From assembly GCA_021791615.1 (NCBI GenBank), contig JAJYWG010000308.1, forward strand, positions 1-6,267: 6,267 nucleotides of DNA. The letters run 5' to 3'. The notes under the pieces are model-generated. The model was given only the letters and a program-made list of their open reading frames with translations. It did not search any database and was not told the DNA's origin. The DNA is from Actinomycetes bacterium (GTDB lineage: Bacteria; Actinomycetota; Acidimicrobiia; Acidimicrobiales; RAAP-2). Numbering within the stretch: the stretch's first letter is position 1; each line of letters begins with the position of its first letter. This document shows, one piece after another, positions 6,166-6,267 of this stretch. Both the position numbers and the translations under genes were made by a program.

Positions 6166-6171
6166 GAGACG
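6166..6171 (+). other. Right crossover hexamer of the inner element
   Basis: GAGACG differs from the left flank AAGACG only at the first base. In the host frame it would encode Glu-Thr instead of the family-typical Lys-Thr. This copy therefore probably came with the element from an earlier insertion site, as happens in Tn554-type transposition. Confidence 0.55.
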
Positions 6172-6267
6172 GCGACGGTCCCGCTCGAGGGAAACGCCTA
6201 CGCCGTCGATCCTTCGCTCGTCGGACGCCGTGTCGAGCTGCGCTATGACCCCGCGGACCTCACCCGC
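6172..6267 (+). pseudogene. DDE transposase, 3' part (Mu-type C-terminal domain), cut by window end
   Basis: Reading from the GCG at 6172 gives 32 codons that begin ATVPLEGNAYAVDPSLVGRR and continue VELRYDPADLTR. This is the characteristic start of the C-terminal beta-barrel of rve/IS481-like transposases. Family members read TVTKTATVxLxGNxYxVDPxLVGRRVEL without interruption, so this piece is the direct continuation of the fragment ending at 1732. It has no start codon or ribosome-binding site of its own and is separated from its first part by the 4.4-kb inner element. The frame remains open at the window end, so the true stop lies outside. Confidence 0.88.

Larger units (their letters stand above)
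1..6267 (+). mobile_element. Outer IS-like unit (DUF6431 gene + DDE transposase), interrupted, both ends unresolved
   Basis: The DUF6431 gene and the split DDE transposase form one co-directional unit. Both families are recurrently paired in actinobacterial insertion elements, which is recalled knowledge. The terminal repeats and target duplication of this unit cannot be seen: the right end is outside the window, and the hairpin at 4-47 is only a candidate for the left end. Related loci may have an AAA+ ATPase gene downstream, but that is outside the window. Confidence 0.5.

Noticed and set aside
1728..6171. A simple 5-bp target duplication (AGACG) made by a DDE transposase
   Set aside because: The inserted element encodes only tyrosine recombinases, and the sixth flanking base differs in a way that fits spacer exchange. 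It is kept as an alternative reading of the same bases.

Overview
The window is high-GC DNA with GC-rich third codon positions, good Shine-Dalgarno sequences and GTG starts, as in an actinobacterium; the protein families present are also common there. The taxon cannot be fixed from the sequence. Every supported gene is on the + strand and belongs to a mobile element. There is no housekeeping gene, tRNA, rRNA or CRISPR array.

Layout: (1) 1-68, a leader with a strong inverted repeat. (2) 69-653, a small zinc-ribbon/HTH protein of the DUF6431 type. (3) 707-1732, the first 342 codons of an rve-type DDE transposase (IS481/IS3-like) with all three catalytic acids (D166, D225, E261). The gene stops abruptly in its conserved TVTKT segment. 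(4) 1733-6165, a 4433-bp insertion bounded by perfect 10-bp inverted repeats (TTTTCAGGAG ... CTCCTGAAAA). It carries three tightly overlapping genes: tyrosine recombinase TnpA (377 aa), large zinc-finger tyrosine recombinase TnpB (855 aa) and HTH/leucine-zipper protein TnpC (179 aa, DUF6262-like). This is the gene order of Tn554-type transposons. (5) 6172-6267, the missing C-terminal part of the same DDE transposase, running off the window end.

The main result is this nesting. Joining base 1732 to base 6172 restores the transposase in frame and recreates a typical family sequence around TVTKTATVP. The ends of the inner element can therefore be placed to the base. The flanking hexamers (AAGACG left, GAGACG right) differ at one base, as expected if a tyrosine recombinase exchanged strands across a six-base spacer and kept bases from a previous donor site. 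A circular intermediate would join the two 10-bp ends around six bases, forming a classic inverted-repeat core site.

Likely cooperation: TnpA and TnpB would cut and exchange strands at the element ends, and TnpC would be an accessory DNA-binding factor. The three genes overlap by 1 and 8 bp, so they should be translationally coupled. The element carries no cargo. The outer IS-like unit (DUF6431 protein plus transposase) is inactivated by the insertion unless the inner element excises precisely.
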